Source: Acidobacteriota bacterium (lineage in GTDB: Bacteria; Acidobacteriota; Blastocatellia; Pyrinomonadales; Pyrinomonadaceae). Taken from it: DNA of 64,000 bases. The notes under the pieces were generated by a model that made no database searches, was not told where the DNA came from, and worked only from the letters and a program-made list of their open reading frames with translations. Positions 1-8,787 of the stretch are shown here, piece after piece (the stretch's first letter is position 1; each line of letters starts with the position of its first letter). Made by a program: the position numbers and the translations under genes. The stretch lies in assembly GCA_019639195.1 (NCBI GenBank), contig JAHBSI010000003.1, positions 186,001-250,000 on the forward strand, written 5' to 3'.

Positions 1-966
1 TATGATCTTGTCCTCGTTTATCAACTCGCCGATATATTTGAAGCCAACCGGCGTTTCAAAAACCTCAATACCTCTCGCTTTCGCAACTCTATCGACGAGG
101 TGCGACGTTGCAACACTGCGGGCGACCCCGAGCTTCCAGCCGCGGGTCTCCACCAAATAATCTGTCAATAAGGCGATCAGCTCGTTGGGCTCGATAAACG
201 TACCGTCGTGTCCAATTACGCCGAATCTGTCGCTGTCGCCGTCGGTCGCAAGTCCCAACATTGCTCCCGAATCCTTTACCGCAGCGAATAGATCGCTCAA
301 ATGCTCTTTGCCCGGTTCCGGAGCCTGCCCTCCAAAAGTTACATCACGCCAGTCATGGAGTGTCTCGACCGATACACCGCGATCTGCAAGGGCCTTATTC
401 AAGTATCCGCGGCCTGTTCCCCAAAGCGGGTCATAAACGAATTTGCCGCCAGCCTTCTCGATCGCATCAAAGTTGATCTTAGTTGCAAGATCGTCAAGAT
501 AGCCTGGCTTCGGATCGAGATCTTCGATCGTGCCGCCATCCTGATCGGGAACTGGTGATGTCAGCGTAAGGGCCGCTTCGATCTTTCCCGTTACCTCAGG
601 CAGTGCCGGCGCACCATCGGGCGTCGAGAATTTTATTCCCTGATACTCAGGCGGATTGTGCGAAGCAGTAAAATTCATCGCACCGTCGGTCTTCAACGCT
701 CTGATCGCGTGTGAGACCGTCGGCGTCGGCACGGGATGCGTGCATCGCAGCACATTTAGCCCCTTGGCTGCAATCATCTCTGCCGCAACGTCCGAGAAGG
801 CTTCGCCCATGAATCTTGTGTCGTGCCCGACTATTAGTCGTCCGCTCGATTCGGGTTCACTTTTCAAATATCTACAGATAGCTTCCGTGACATTACGAAC
901 ATTCGCGAACGTAAATTCATCTGCGATTACCGCTCTCCAACCGGAAGTTCCAAACTTGATCGACAT
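1..966 (-). CDS. Phosphoglucomutase/phosphomannomutase (phosphohexomutase), 3' end cut by window edge
   Basis: Reading the minus strand from the ATG at 966 gives an open frame of 322 codons that runs off the window, so the C-terminal part is missing. The protein opens with MSIKFGTSGWRAVIADEF, typical of the alpha-D-phosphohexomutase superfamily. It has the phosphoserine loop TASHNPPEYQGIKF and the magnesium loop GLATDGDSDRFGV, so catalytic domains 1 and 2 are intact. Known family members interconvert hexose 1- and 6-phosphates in the cytosol for glycogen, cell-envelope and sugar-nucleotide metabolism. Glucose versus mannose or glucosamine specificity cannot be decided without the C-terminal sugar-binding loop. 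The gene is divergent from the radical SAM gene to its right, with about 530 bases between them. A CCGGAG lies upstream of the start but is not well spaced. Confidence 0.9.
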   Translation of the reverse strand, partial: MSIKFGTSGWRAVIADEFTFANVRNVTEAICRYLKSEPESSGRLIVGHDTRFMGEAFSDVAAEMIAAKGLNVLRCTHPVPTPTVSHAIRALKTDGAMNFTASHNPPEYQGIKFSTPDGAPALPEVTGKIEAALTLTSPVPDQDGGTIEDLDPKPGYLDDLATKINFDAIEKAGGKFVYDPLWGTGRGYLNKALADRGVSVETLHDWRDVTFGGQAPEPGKEHLSDLFAAVKDSGAMLGLATDGDSDRFGVIGHDGTFIEPNELIALLTDYLVETRGWKLGVARSVATSHLVDRVAKARGIEVFETPVGFKYIGELINEDKII

Positions 967-1372
967 CTGGGAAATAATGCCGGTACTCCGGCCCCTCAAG
1001 AGCGTTCCTTATTCGTGTTGTCCTGGTGATATCCCTTGAAGTGTTAGGAAATGTAGCACAGCTTTATGCGCTTGTAAAGTCCTTTTTTAAGTTTTTTTAT
1101 CTCTTGAGTTTTCATAGGTTTACAGAAGGTAAGGTGATGTATGATTTTAATGGCGGTTAAGCGCATTTCATTCAGGTTGACCGATTGGTTAAGCACCATG
1201 CTCTAAACCCGTCAGATCAGAATGCGAAGCTCTGGTGTATCAATACGACACATAGGCTAGCGTGCGATTCTGCTTGTGTGTCATTCGGGAAGAGTGGAAA
1301 GGATGGGCAGAATGTGCCAGTAAGCTATGTATTTTCAGGCCTTTACGGCACATTTAAGGGCGGCCGGAACCA
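967..1372. other. Gene-free stretch between divergent genes
   Basis: About 400 bases between the phosphohexomutase start and the sigma-54 promoter. It should hold the phosphohexomutase promoter and any enhancer sites for the sigma-54 promoter. A T-rich run lies around 1080-1105. A short open frame at 1185-1460 has no ribosome-binding site and unconvincing composition. I see no RNA gene or riboswitch in it. Confidence 0.4.
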
Positions 1373-1388
1373 CGGCACGCTATTTGCA
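1373..1388 (+). promoter_or_regulatory. Sigma-54 (RpoN) promoter, near-consensus
   Basis: The bases CGGCACGCTATTTGCA match the -24/-12 consensus TGGCACG-N4-TTGCA at every defined position except the first T. The invariant GG (1374-1375) and GC (1386-1387) are separated by exactly 10 bases, as sigma-54 requires. Transcription would start near 1400, leaving a leader of about 100 bases before the ATG at 1503. This implies control by an AAA+ enhancer-binding activator, which is not encoded in the window. Confidence 0.65.
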
Positions 1389-1502
1389 TATTTAATGAAA
1401 TGGATAGAAACGCTCGAAAAGCGAGTTTTTTATTTACCTCGATCTGAGGTTGGAACTTGAATCACCAAGTTTCGCATTGTGGAGAAAAGCAAAAATAATT
1501 TT

Positions 1503-3536
1503 ATGAGACCCATCAAACACGTAGAGAAAGGCCTGAGCTTCGTTGCGGGAGCGGCGTTCAATGCCGTCAGGAGCGTTAACAAATATAAACCGAATCCGTC
1601 ATTCACGCCGAAGTGGGCGGACAAACCGATCCTGAAGTCCTGGCAGAAGACCAAGCCGACGCTCGGCTTCCCGCGGACCACGGATTCCCTCTGTCCGCAG
1701 TGTGTCATTGAGGCGCGCGAAGAGATCCTTTCCGGAAAGCGCGATGTTTCGACCTTGGTTAATGAAAAGGTTGGTGAGATCAAGGCCCAGATCATTGAAC
1801 GCGACAATCAGGTCTGGATGATCAAAGAATGTCCGATACACGGCAAGGTCGAGGATATGATGGCGATCGACGCGAACTTCTTGAAGCACGTCGAATCGCT
1901 CTTCCCGGGCCGCGATATGGAGGCTCACAACGATGAGAAGCTTCACAATCACGGCTCCTCGTCGGTCAAGTACGGCCGTGGAGCGGTCTTGACGGTCGAC
2001 CTTACGAATCGCTGCAATATGATGTGCGATCCGTGCTTTATGGACGCGAACCAGGTGGGTTTCGTTCACGAACTTTCGATGCAGGACGTTACCGAGATCC
2101 TTGATAACGCGATCTCGATCAAGCCGCGTCGCCAGATGTCCGTACAATATTCTGGTGGAGAGCCGACCATCAGCCCGCACTTCCTTGATGCGATCAGATA
2201 CGCTCGCAAGGTCGGATATAACTCGGTTCAGGCTGCGACCAACGGCATCGAGTTCGCAAAATCAAAAGAGTTTTGCCGCGAGGCGGCCGAAGCGGGCCTT
2301 CGCTTTGTCTATCTGCAATTCGACGGTATCGGCAACGATGCAAACTCGCACCGCCAGATCGGCAATCTTTTCGATGTAAAGCTTCGTGCGATCAATAACC
2401 TCCACGAAGCTGGCGTCGATATCATTCTTGTTACGACGCTCGTTAACGGTATCAATAACGACCAGGTCGGTACGATCATTCGGTTTGCGATGGAGAATCC
2501 GAAGAAGATCTCGTTCATCGCGTTCCAGCCGGTCTCGTTCACGGGCCGGGACGAACATATCACCGAACAGCGTCGTCTGCAGCAGCGTTATACGCTGTCA
2601 CACATGGCTCTCGACGTTAAAAAGCAGCTCGGCATCACCGAACCGACACGCGACTGGTTTCCGCTCAGCTTGATGGGAGCATTTGCGGACTTTGCGGATG
2701 TTGTTCACGGTGAGGATGCTGACTGGGGCCAGGTCTCGTGCGGCTGCCACCCAAACTGCGGTGTCGGTACGGCCGTGATGATCAACAAGGAAACGGGCGA
2801 TATGGCACCGGTTCCGCAGTTCCTGAATATCCAGGGGCTTGTAAAGGATATGCAGCACATCTCGGATACGAACCGCGGCAAGTGGTTCTCAAATATCATG
2901 ATGGGCCTTGCATTGCTCAAGAACTTCAACCCTTATGGCGCGCCGCACAGCCTGACGCTCGGTGCGATCTTCAAGAAGTTTGACAAATCGTTCGGTCTAT
3001 CAGGCAAGGACTATGGTAAGGTTGGTCCGGACCGCACGATCGAGGATGTCGAGAAGCGTCGTCAGGATCCGTGGAACTTCCTCTTTATTGCGGGAATGTG
3101 GTTCCAGGATCTATTTAACTATGACTTCCGGCGAACAGAGATGTGTATCATTCCGTACGGCACGCAAGAAGGCGAGATCTCGTTCTGTGCCTACAATACC
3201 GGTATCGGCTGGCGCAATATCATCGAGAATATGCACCAGAATGCGACCGTCGCGAAGTGGTACAAGGATCACGGGCGTCACGAAGTGTTTGCTCGCGGCA
3301 AGCACGTCGAACTCGACTCGACCGAGCATGATCTTACGCTCAACGCTGTCGATCTTACGCGTCCGAACAAGCCGCATATGGAAGGCCCGAAGACCGCTGC
3401 CGAAGAAATGCAGATGATGCGAAAACTCTATCAGCAGATGGTTATGGATAAGAACCAGATCAAGGGCGATAGCCTCGTCCAGATCGGCGGTATCAAACGT
3501 GAAAAGAACGAGAAGGAAATGGCAGTGGCCGAATAA
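1503..3536 (+). CDS. Radical SAM protein of the tetraether / membrane-spanning lipid synthase (MJ0619-like) family
   Basis: The 677-residue protein has an N-terminal metal-binding module (CPQC at 64-67 and CPIHG at 110-114) and then a radical SAM core whose CxxxCxxC motif is C171, C175, C178 (LTNRCNMMCDPC). More Cys follow in CGCHPNCGVG and in SFCAYNTG near the C-terminus, suggesting extra clusters. This layout is that of archaeal MJ0619/Tes proteins and their bacterial homologues. Some of those join lipid tails by radical C-C coupling, and Acidobacteria use such enzymes to make iso-diabolic acid. The function here is inferred from that resemblance; a pterin methyltransferase-like role is the alternative. 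A GTG at 1479 would add eight residues but has no ribosome-binding site. The gene stands alone between a sigma-54 promoter and a terminator. Confidence 0.75.
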   Translation: MRPIKHVEKGLSFVAGAAFNAVRSVNKYKPNPSFTPKWADKPILKSWQKTKPTLGFPRTTDSLCPQCVIEAREEILSGKRDVSTLVNEKVGEIKAQIIERDNQVWMIKECPIHGKVEDMMAIDANFLKHVESLFPGRDMEAHNDEKLHNHGSSSVKYGRGAVLTVDLTNRCNMMCDPCFMDANQVGFVHELSMQDVTEILDNAISIKPRRQMSVQYSGGEPTISPHFLDAIRYARKVGYNSVQAATNGIEFAKSKEFCREAAEAGLRFVYLQFDGIGNDANSHRQIGNLFDVKLRAINNLHEAGVDIILVTTLVNGINNDQVGTIIRFAMENPKKISFIAFQPVSFTGRDEHITEQRRLQQRYTLSHMALDVKKQLGITEPTRDWFPLSLMGAFADFADVVHGEDADWGQVSCGCHPNCGVGTAVMINKETGDMAPVPQFLNIQGLVKDMQHISDTNRGKWFSNIMMGLALLKNFNPYGAPHSLTLGAIFKKFDKSFGLSGKDYGKVGPDRTIEDVEKRRQDPWNFLFIAGMWFQDLFNYDFRRTEMCIIPYGTQEGEISFCAYNTGIGWRNIIENMHQNATVAKWYKDHGRHEVFARGKHVELDSTEHDLTLNAVDLTRPNKPHMEGPKTAAEEMQMMRKLYQQMVMDKNQIKGDSLVQIGGIKREKNEKEMAVAE

Positions 3537-3590
3537 GTTCCCACACCGCCAAGCTATCTCCCACAAATCTTTCTCCCACACGTTTCAAGG

Positions 3591-3618
3591 GCCCGTGAGC
3601 GATCACGGGCTTCTTTGT
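3591..3618 (+). terminator. Rho-independent terminator of the radical SAM gene
   Basis: A perfect 8-base stem GCCCGTGA / TCACGGGC (3591-3598 and 3603-3610) with loop GCGA is followed by TTCTTTGTT. It lies 55 bases after the stop codon. Confidence 0.8.
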
Positions 3619-3951
3619 TGGTGACAGTTGTGGACGCACCTATTTTGAATGATCAAATGATCAGTCGGAGCGTTGCGACGAGTTGAACGAGCCTTTCGAA
3701 TCTACACCATCTGAGTGATGCAGAAATACGTGATTTGTAAAGTATTGTAAAGGTGGTCAAACGAACGCGTTTTTTGGCTTGCCTCTATACACCATATTAG
3801 GTATAGATATAGATGAACGAAAATATCTTTATCGTTCGAAAGTTTCTTTCGCCGAAAATTTAACGCGTTAGGGCTCGACGGCCAGTTTCAAGTGCCTTGT
3901 TGTTAAGGCTTGTGAAGCTGCTCCACCGCCGTTAGAAAAATTTAGACCATT
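3619..3951. other. Leader and promoter region of the TonB receptor
   Basis: About 330 gene-free bases. It contains an inverted repeat GAACGA (3815-3820) / TCGTTC (3832-3837) around an AT-rich centre, just after a doubled TATAGAT motif. This could be a regulator site or part of the promoter. No clean -35/-10 pair stands out. A ribosome-binding site AAGGA follows at 3952-3956. Confidence 0.35.
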
Positions 3952-3967
3952 AAGGAACTCACTTAAT

Positions 3968-6889
3968 ATGAAACAGGCAAGAGTCGCCATCAGAATTCTC
4001 TTCTACTGTCTGCTGATCGGTGTCTTTACGATGGGCACCGTAACCATTACGCAGGCACAATCACAGGCTTTGAACGGCCAGATCGAAGGCACGATAACGG
4101 ATGCCTCCGGTGGCGCCGTCCCGAATGCAACGGTCGTCATCAAGAATACCCAGACAGGCACGGAACGAACGGTTTCGACTGACGGCAATGGTGTTTACCG
4201 AGCCCCGCTTCTCCCGCTCGGCAACTATCAGGTAACGGTGGAAGCACCGAACTATAAACGTCTTGTTAGAGACGGCATCACGCTGACAACGGGGCAGACG
4301 GCAACGGTGAACGGCGCTCTTGAGGTCGGCGATGTTTCGGCGACGGTGACCGTCAATGCCGATGCGCCGATAGCAGACGCCGCAAAGATAGATCTTGGAC
4401 GCGTAATGAACGCACGTGAGGTCGAGAACCTCCCGCTCGTTTCGCGAAATCCTTATAACTTTGCTCTGTTGCAATCAAATGTGACAGGTAGGCCGAATAT
4501 TGAGTTCGGTGTGCCGCGTATCAACGCCAATGGCTACACCCGCCGAACGAACTATCAGCTTGACGGCAACAACAATACACAGCAGGACCGCGGCGGCATT
4601 CGTCTAATGCCGATATCGGACACGTTCGTCAGCGAAGTTCAGCTCGTGACGAATGGATTTGCTCCCGAATTCGGTAATACTCCGGGCTTGATCATGAATG
4701 CGATCACGCCGTCGGGCACGAATTCCTTTCACGGAGAAGTGAGTTATCGCTTCCGTAGAACGCCGATGTCATCGCGGCCTTTTAATACTTCGCCGCTTTC
4801 GAAGAAGCCTGAAACAAAGGTTGACGATTTTACCGCATCGATCGGCGGGCCGATCATTAAGGACCGCTGGCACTTTTACACTGGTTACGAGTGGGTGCAG
4901 CGTGACCTTGGGGGAGAGCCGCAACGCGTAATTACTATTTCGGACGCGAATAAGCAGGCCCTGATCGCCGCAGGCGTACCAGCAGCCGCTTTTCCAACTT
5001 CGATTCCGGCCGCTCAAAAGGTCAACTTCTTTATCTTTAGAACCGACGCTCAGTTAAACGACAATAACCGGTTGAGCGGTCGGTTCAATTATTTTAAGAA
5101 CATTTCGCCGGATAATATCGGCGGCGGACTGACCACGCTCGAGCGGAGTATCGACTTCCTCGACAAGTCTTATTCAGTCGGCCTGCAGCTTGTTTCGTCG
5201 TTCTCGTCAAATTTCTTGAACGAACTGCGATATCAGTATGCAAAGCGTGATTCGCGGAACATCGCTAACGGTCATTCGGGCAGCGGACCGAGCATTGTGA
5301 TCACCGGTGTTGCCAACTTCGGAGCTCCGGAGAATGACGACACGATCGCACCTCTTCAAATAACTAATCAGGTCCAGGACAACCTTACATGGACAAATGG
5401 CGACCACGTGATCAAGGTCGGCGGCGGCTTTAACAACATTGCCGATACGCGTCGGACCGATTCGTATGTTCGCTACACATTCTCAAGCATCGCAAACTAT
5501 GTCGCTGCGAAAACTGGTGCAAATCCATTAGCATATACTCGTTTCGACCAGATATTTGGTGACACGAATATCAAATACAACAGCACCTTCTACAACTTCT
5601 TCGCTCAGGACGATTGGAAGATCACTCGCAAGCTGAAGCTCAACTACGGCGTTCGATATGACCTTTACAATATCCCGAAAGCAGATCCGATGGCGGTGTA
5701 CGAGCCTTCGCGACATTTCAAAGTTGACAAGAACAACTTTGCGCCGCGTCTCGGACTTGTTTACGGCGTAAGGGATGGCGATCGCCCGACAGTCATCCGT
5801 GCAAGTGTTGGTATTTACTACGACACGGTCTATCTTGACATGTACCAAAGAGCTCTTCAGGCGAATGGAAGTCCGAAATCGTTTACGGTTTCTTTCACTA
5901 ATCCTGCATTGCCGGGTGCTCCCGGATTCCCGAATAATGTGTCAACGGGTACGCCGCCTCGACAGAATATTACGGCGATCGCATCTGACTTTGAGAACAT
6001 GTATGCGATACACGGGAATGTTCAGGTCGAGCAGGCATTGACCAAGGACCTTTCGTTCACGGTTGGCTATATTCACTCAAGCGGAAGACACATTCCGGTA
6101 TATCGGAGCATCAACCGGATCAATCCGGTCGGCACGCTTGCTGATGGACGTCCGATCTACAGTGATCCTGTGAGTGCGGCTACAAGAATGGATCCGCGGT
6201 TCAATGACATCCTGCTCGCAGAGGCTGGAGGTAATTCGAACTACAATGCGTTGACGCTTCAGCTTAACAAGCGCTTCTCGAAGGGCTATCAGTTCAGCGC
6301 GAACTATACGCTATCGAAGTCGATGGACGATGCTCCGGAACAGAACCTTGTGGCAACACAAGCCGGTGGACTCGTTGTTCAGGATCCGACCAATCGCAAG
6401 CGCGATTACGGTCCGTCACTTGCCGATCAGCGCCATACCTTCGTTCTGAGCTTTGTTGGTAAACCGGAGTTCAAGTTTGAGAATAAGGCTCTGAACTATC
6501 TCATCAACAACAATCAGTTCGGTATCATCGCAACGGCGAATAGCGGAGAGCGTTTCAATATTGTTGCTGCGACGGATATCAATCACGATGGCTTCAACGG
6601 CACGGACAATCCTGTCGGTATCACTCGCAATTCGGGTACGACTCCGAAGCAGTTCAACGTTGATCTTCGATATTCGAGATTCTTCCCTTTCACCGAACGT
6701 CTCCGACTTGAAGTGTTTGGTGAGTTCTTGAATGTGTTCAACATTAACAGCATCTATCAGATCAACAGCCTTACCGTTGCAACAGATGCTCTTGGAAACC
6801 CGACGGCGGCCTTGCCCAGCACGACCACCCGTCCTGTTACCTCGCTTGATGCCCGACAGTTCCAGATCGGTCTCAAGTTCCACTTCTAA
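3968..6889 (+). CDS. Oar-like TonB-dependent outer-membrane receptor with N-terminal carboxypeptidase-regulatory domain
   Basis: The 973-residue protein has a signal peptide ending near AQA (about residue 30), then a carboxypeptidase-regulatory-like domain (about 35-115, GQIEGTITDASGGAVPNATV). A plug domain follows (about 125-230), then a long beta-barrel ending in an aromatic outer-membrane signature (QIGLKFHF). This is the TonB-dependent transporter type expanded in Acidobacteria and Bacteroidetes, which imports large substrates through the outer membrane with TonB energy. The substrate cannot be read from sequence. The next genes encode a symporter and an exported deacetylase, which suggests one nutrient-acquisition locus. 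The start is backed by AAGGA eleven bases upstream. A strong hairpin just after the stop separates it from the next genes. Confidence 0.9.
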   Translation: MKQARVAIRILFYCLLIGVFTMGTVTITQAQSQALNGQIEGTITDASGGAVPNATVVIKNTQTGTERTVSTDGNGVYRAPLLPLGNYQVTVEAPNYKRLVRDGITLTTGQTATVNGALEVGDVSATVTVNADAPIADAAKIDLGRVMNAREVENLPLVSRNPYNFALLQSNVTGRPNIEFGVPRINANGYTRRTNYQLDGNNNTQQDRGGIRLMPISDTFVSEVQLVTNGFAPEFGNTPGLIMNAITPSGTNSFHGEVSYRFRRTPMSSRPFNTSPLSKKPETKVDDFTASIGGPIIKDRWHFYTGYEWVQRDLGGEPQRVITISDANKQALIAAGVPAAAFPTSIPAAQKVNFFIFRTDAQLNDNNRLSGRFNYFKNISPDNIGGGLTTLERSIDFLDKSYSVGLQLVSSFSSNFLNELRYQYAKRDSRNIANGHSGSGPSIVITGVANFGAPENDDTIAPLQITNQVQDNLTWTNGDHVIKVGGGFNNIADTRRTDSYVRYTFSSIANYVAAKTGANPLAYTRFDQIFGDTNIKYNSTFYNFFAQDDWKITRKLKLNYGVRYDLYNIPKADPMAVYEPSRHFKVDKNNFAPRLGLVYGVRDGDRPTVIRASVGIYYDTVYLDMYQRALQANGSPKSFTVSFTNPALPGAPGFPNNVSTGTPPRQNITAIASDFENMYAIHGNVQVEQALTKDLSFTVGYIHSSGRHIPVYRSINRINPVGTLADGRPIYSDPVSAATRMDPRFNDILLAEAGGNSNYNALTLQLNKRFSKGYQFSANYTLSKSMDDAPEQNLVATQAGGLVVQDPTNRKRDYGPSLADQRHTFVLSFVGKPEFKFENKALNYLINNNQFGIIATANSGERFNIVAATDINHDGFNGTDNPVGITRNSGTTPKQFNVDLRYSRFFPFTERLRLEVFGEFLNVFNINSIYQINSLTVATDALGNPTAALPSTTTRPVTSLDARQFQIGLKFHF

Positions 6890-6901
6890 CGAAGTATGAA
6901 G

Positions 6902-6960
6902 ATTCGCCGGAGCTTTTAGGTCTATTGAAGCTCCGGCGAATTAGCTTGGTCTCTTTTCAA
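6902..6960 (+). terminator. Strong hairpin between the TonB receptor and the symporter genes
   Basis: A perfect 14-base inverted repeat (6902-6915 and 6928-6941, arm ATTCGCCGGAGCTT) with a 12-base loop starts 12 bases after the receptor stop. The downstream sequence TAGCTTGGTCTCTTTT is only moderately T-rich. It may be a leaky terminator or an mRNA-stabilising hairpin rather than a full stop. Confidence 0.6.
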
Positions 6961-6966
6961 CGTACG

Positions 6967-7107
6967 ATGAAAGAACATACTAAGCCGAACGAACCACCGG
7001 TCGAACGACCCGATGAATGGTGGTATCGGATATATCTCGCGGTCATTGCGACAACGATAGTTGTTATTGCTCTTCTTCAGGGCTTTACTTACTACTTCTC
7101 CAACTAA
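6967..7107 (+). CDS. Single-span membrane microprotein (46 aa) upstream of the symporter
   Basis: MKEHTKPNEPPVERPDEWW begins a 46-residue protein. It has a charged, proline-rich cytoplasmic N-terminus, a WW pair at the membrane edge and one hydrophobic segment (about residues 22-41, IYLAVIATTIVVIALLQGF). It ends six bases before the symporter start, so the two are probably cotranscribed and cotranslated. Small single- or double-span partners of sodium:solute symporters are known (for example the DUF485 proteins of acetate permease operons). This one is not recognisably DUF485, and a partner role is inferred from position. A TTG start at 6925 would lie inside the preceding hairpin and is unlikely. 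Confidence 0.65.
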   Translation: MKEHTKPNEPPVERPDEWWYRIYLAVIATTIVVIALLQGFTYYFSN

Positions 7108-7113
7108 GCAAAG

Positions 7114-8787
7114 ATGAGATATTTAGATTGGGCGGTCGTTGTCGCATACCTTGTTTACGTCATCTGGGACGGTATCCGGATGACCAAACACAGCGGGGAC
7201 GTCGAGGGGTATTTCCTCGCCAATCGTAGCTTGCCGTGGTGGGCCGTTGGCCTTTCCGTGATGGCGACGCAGCTTTCTGCGATCACTCTTGTCGGTACCA
7301 CGGGCCAGGCCTATTCGGACGGAATGCGGTTCATTCAGTTCTACTACGGCCTGCCCCTCGCGATGGTCATTCTTTGCATCACGGCAGTTCCGTTCTTTTA
7401 TCGCGCGAACGTTTACACAGCTTACGAGTATCTTGAAAGGCGTTTTGACGCGAAGACCCGCAGCCTGACGAGCTTCTTCTTCCTTATCTCGCGCGGACTC
7501 GGCGTCGGCGTTATCATCGCGGCTCCGTCCGTCATTCTCTCGATCGTGCTTGGGTGGCACGAAGTGACGACGATCTTTGTGATCGGTCTTTCGACGACCA
7601 TCTATACCATGATCGGCGGTGTGCAAGCCGTCACCTGGACGGATGTAAAGCAGATGTTCGTCATCTTTTTTGGGTTGACCGTCTGCATCCTTGTTATTGT
7701 TTCGCAATTTCCTGCGGGGGTCTCTTTCACGGATGGACTTACACTCGCCGGTGCCACGGGCAAACTGACCACCGTCAACCTGAGCTTCGATCTTAAAGAG
7801 AAATACACTCTCTGGTCGGGTATGATCGGCGGACTCTTTCTTTTCCTTTCATATTTCGGCTGTGACCAAAGTCAGGTTCAGCGGTTTCTGACGGCAAAAT
7901 CCGTCTCCGAGGGCCGAACATCGCTTCTGATGAGCGCGTTTCTGAAGATACCGATACAGTTCATGATCCTGCTTGTCGGCGTCCTCGTGTTTGTCTTCTA
8001 TCAGTTCGCAACGCCGCCGATGATCTTCAATCAGGTCGAAACCGGCAAGGTCGCACAGACCGCTCAATATCAGACCCTTAAGGGCGAGTTTGATTCTGCT
8101 CATTTGGTTCGAGAGAAGGCTGCGGAGAACTTTCTTCGAGACCGGAACGATGCCTCAAAGCAGGAGTATCTGGCGGCGGATAAGGCATTTAACGCATCGC
8201 GAAAGAATGCGGTCGATTACGTAAAGGCAGAGACCGGCAACAAGGATTTCAATGATGTGAACTACGTGTTCCCGTCATTCGTCGTTCAGAATATGCCGCT
8301 CGGCGTTGTCGGCTTGATCATTGCGGCGATATTTGCGGCGGCAATGTCGTCGATCTCGGCAGAGCTCAACGCGCTTGCGACCGCGACGACGATCGATTTT
8401 TATCGCCGGCATTTCAAGAAAGAGGGAACCGATCGTGAATACGTTTTCTTCGGAAGGATCGCAACCTTCGTTTGGGGTATTTTCGCATGCATTGTCGCGA
8501 CCTACGCAACGAACTTAGGTTCGCTTATCGAGGTCGTTAATAAATTTGGTTCATTTTTCTACGGCTCACTATTGGGAGTCTTCGTGCTCGCTTTTGCCGT
8601 AAAACGTGCTCGTGCCCGTGGCGCTTTCTTTGGACTTTTGTTCGGTATAGCGTCGGTCTGGGTAGCGAGCCATTTTACCGATATCGAGTTTTTGTGGTTC
8701 AACGTAGTTGGTTGTTTGGTCACGGTGATCTCAGGCTATTTGATCAGCCTGACCGATAAAGGAGGAATTGATGCTGTCAAGGTTTAG
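7114..8787 (+). CDS. Sodium:solute symporter (SSS family)
   Basis: This 557-residue polytopic membrane protein has about 13 predicted spans. Its N-terminus ([20 protein letters not shown]) and the [13 protein letters not shown] segment are hallmarks of the SSS family, which couples uptake of sugars, amino acids, carboxylates or nucleosides to sodium. A hydrophilic insert at about residues 300-390, rich in Lys, Glu and Ala, interrupts the membrane core between spans. This is longer than in simple family members and may be an extramembrane helical domain. The gene follows the membrane microprotein by six bases, and its last 17 bases overlap the start of the PIG-L deacetylase gene, so the three are almost certainly one operon. 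The substrate is unknown; a product released by the deacetylase is a reasonable guess. Confidence 0.9.
   Translation: MRYLDWAVVVAYLVYVIWDGIRMTKHSGDVEGYFLANRSLPWWAVGLSVMATQLSAITLVGTTGQAYSDGMRFIQFYYGLPLAMVILCITAVPFFYRANVYTAYEYLERRFDAKTRSLTSFFFLISRGLGVGVIIAAPSVILSIVLGWHEVTTIFVIGLSTTIYTMIGGVQAVTWTDVKQMFVIFFGLTVCILVIVSQFPAGVSFTDGLTLAGATGKLTTVNLSFDLKEKYTLWSGMIGGLFLFLSYFGCDQSQVQRFLTAKSVSEGRTSLLMSAFLKIPIQFMILLVGVLVFVFYQFATPPMIFNQVETGKVAQTAQYQTLKGEFDSAHLVREKAAENFLRDRNDASKQEYLAADKAFNASRKNAVDYVKAETGNKDFNDVNYVFPSFVVQNMPLGVVGLIIAAIFAAAMSSISAELNALATATTIDFYRRHFKKEGTDREYVFFGRIATFVWGIFACIVATYATNLGSLIEVVNKFGSFFYGSLLGVFVLAFAVKRARARGAFFGLLFGIASVWVASHFTDIEFLWFNVVGCLVTVISGYLISLTDKGGIDAVKV

Noticed and set aside
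1185..1460. A 91-codon open frame before the radical SAM gene
   Set aside because: No ribosome-binding site, it spans the sigma-54 promoter, and its composition does not look like a protein.
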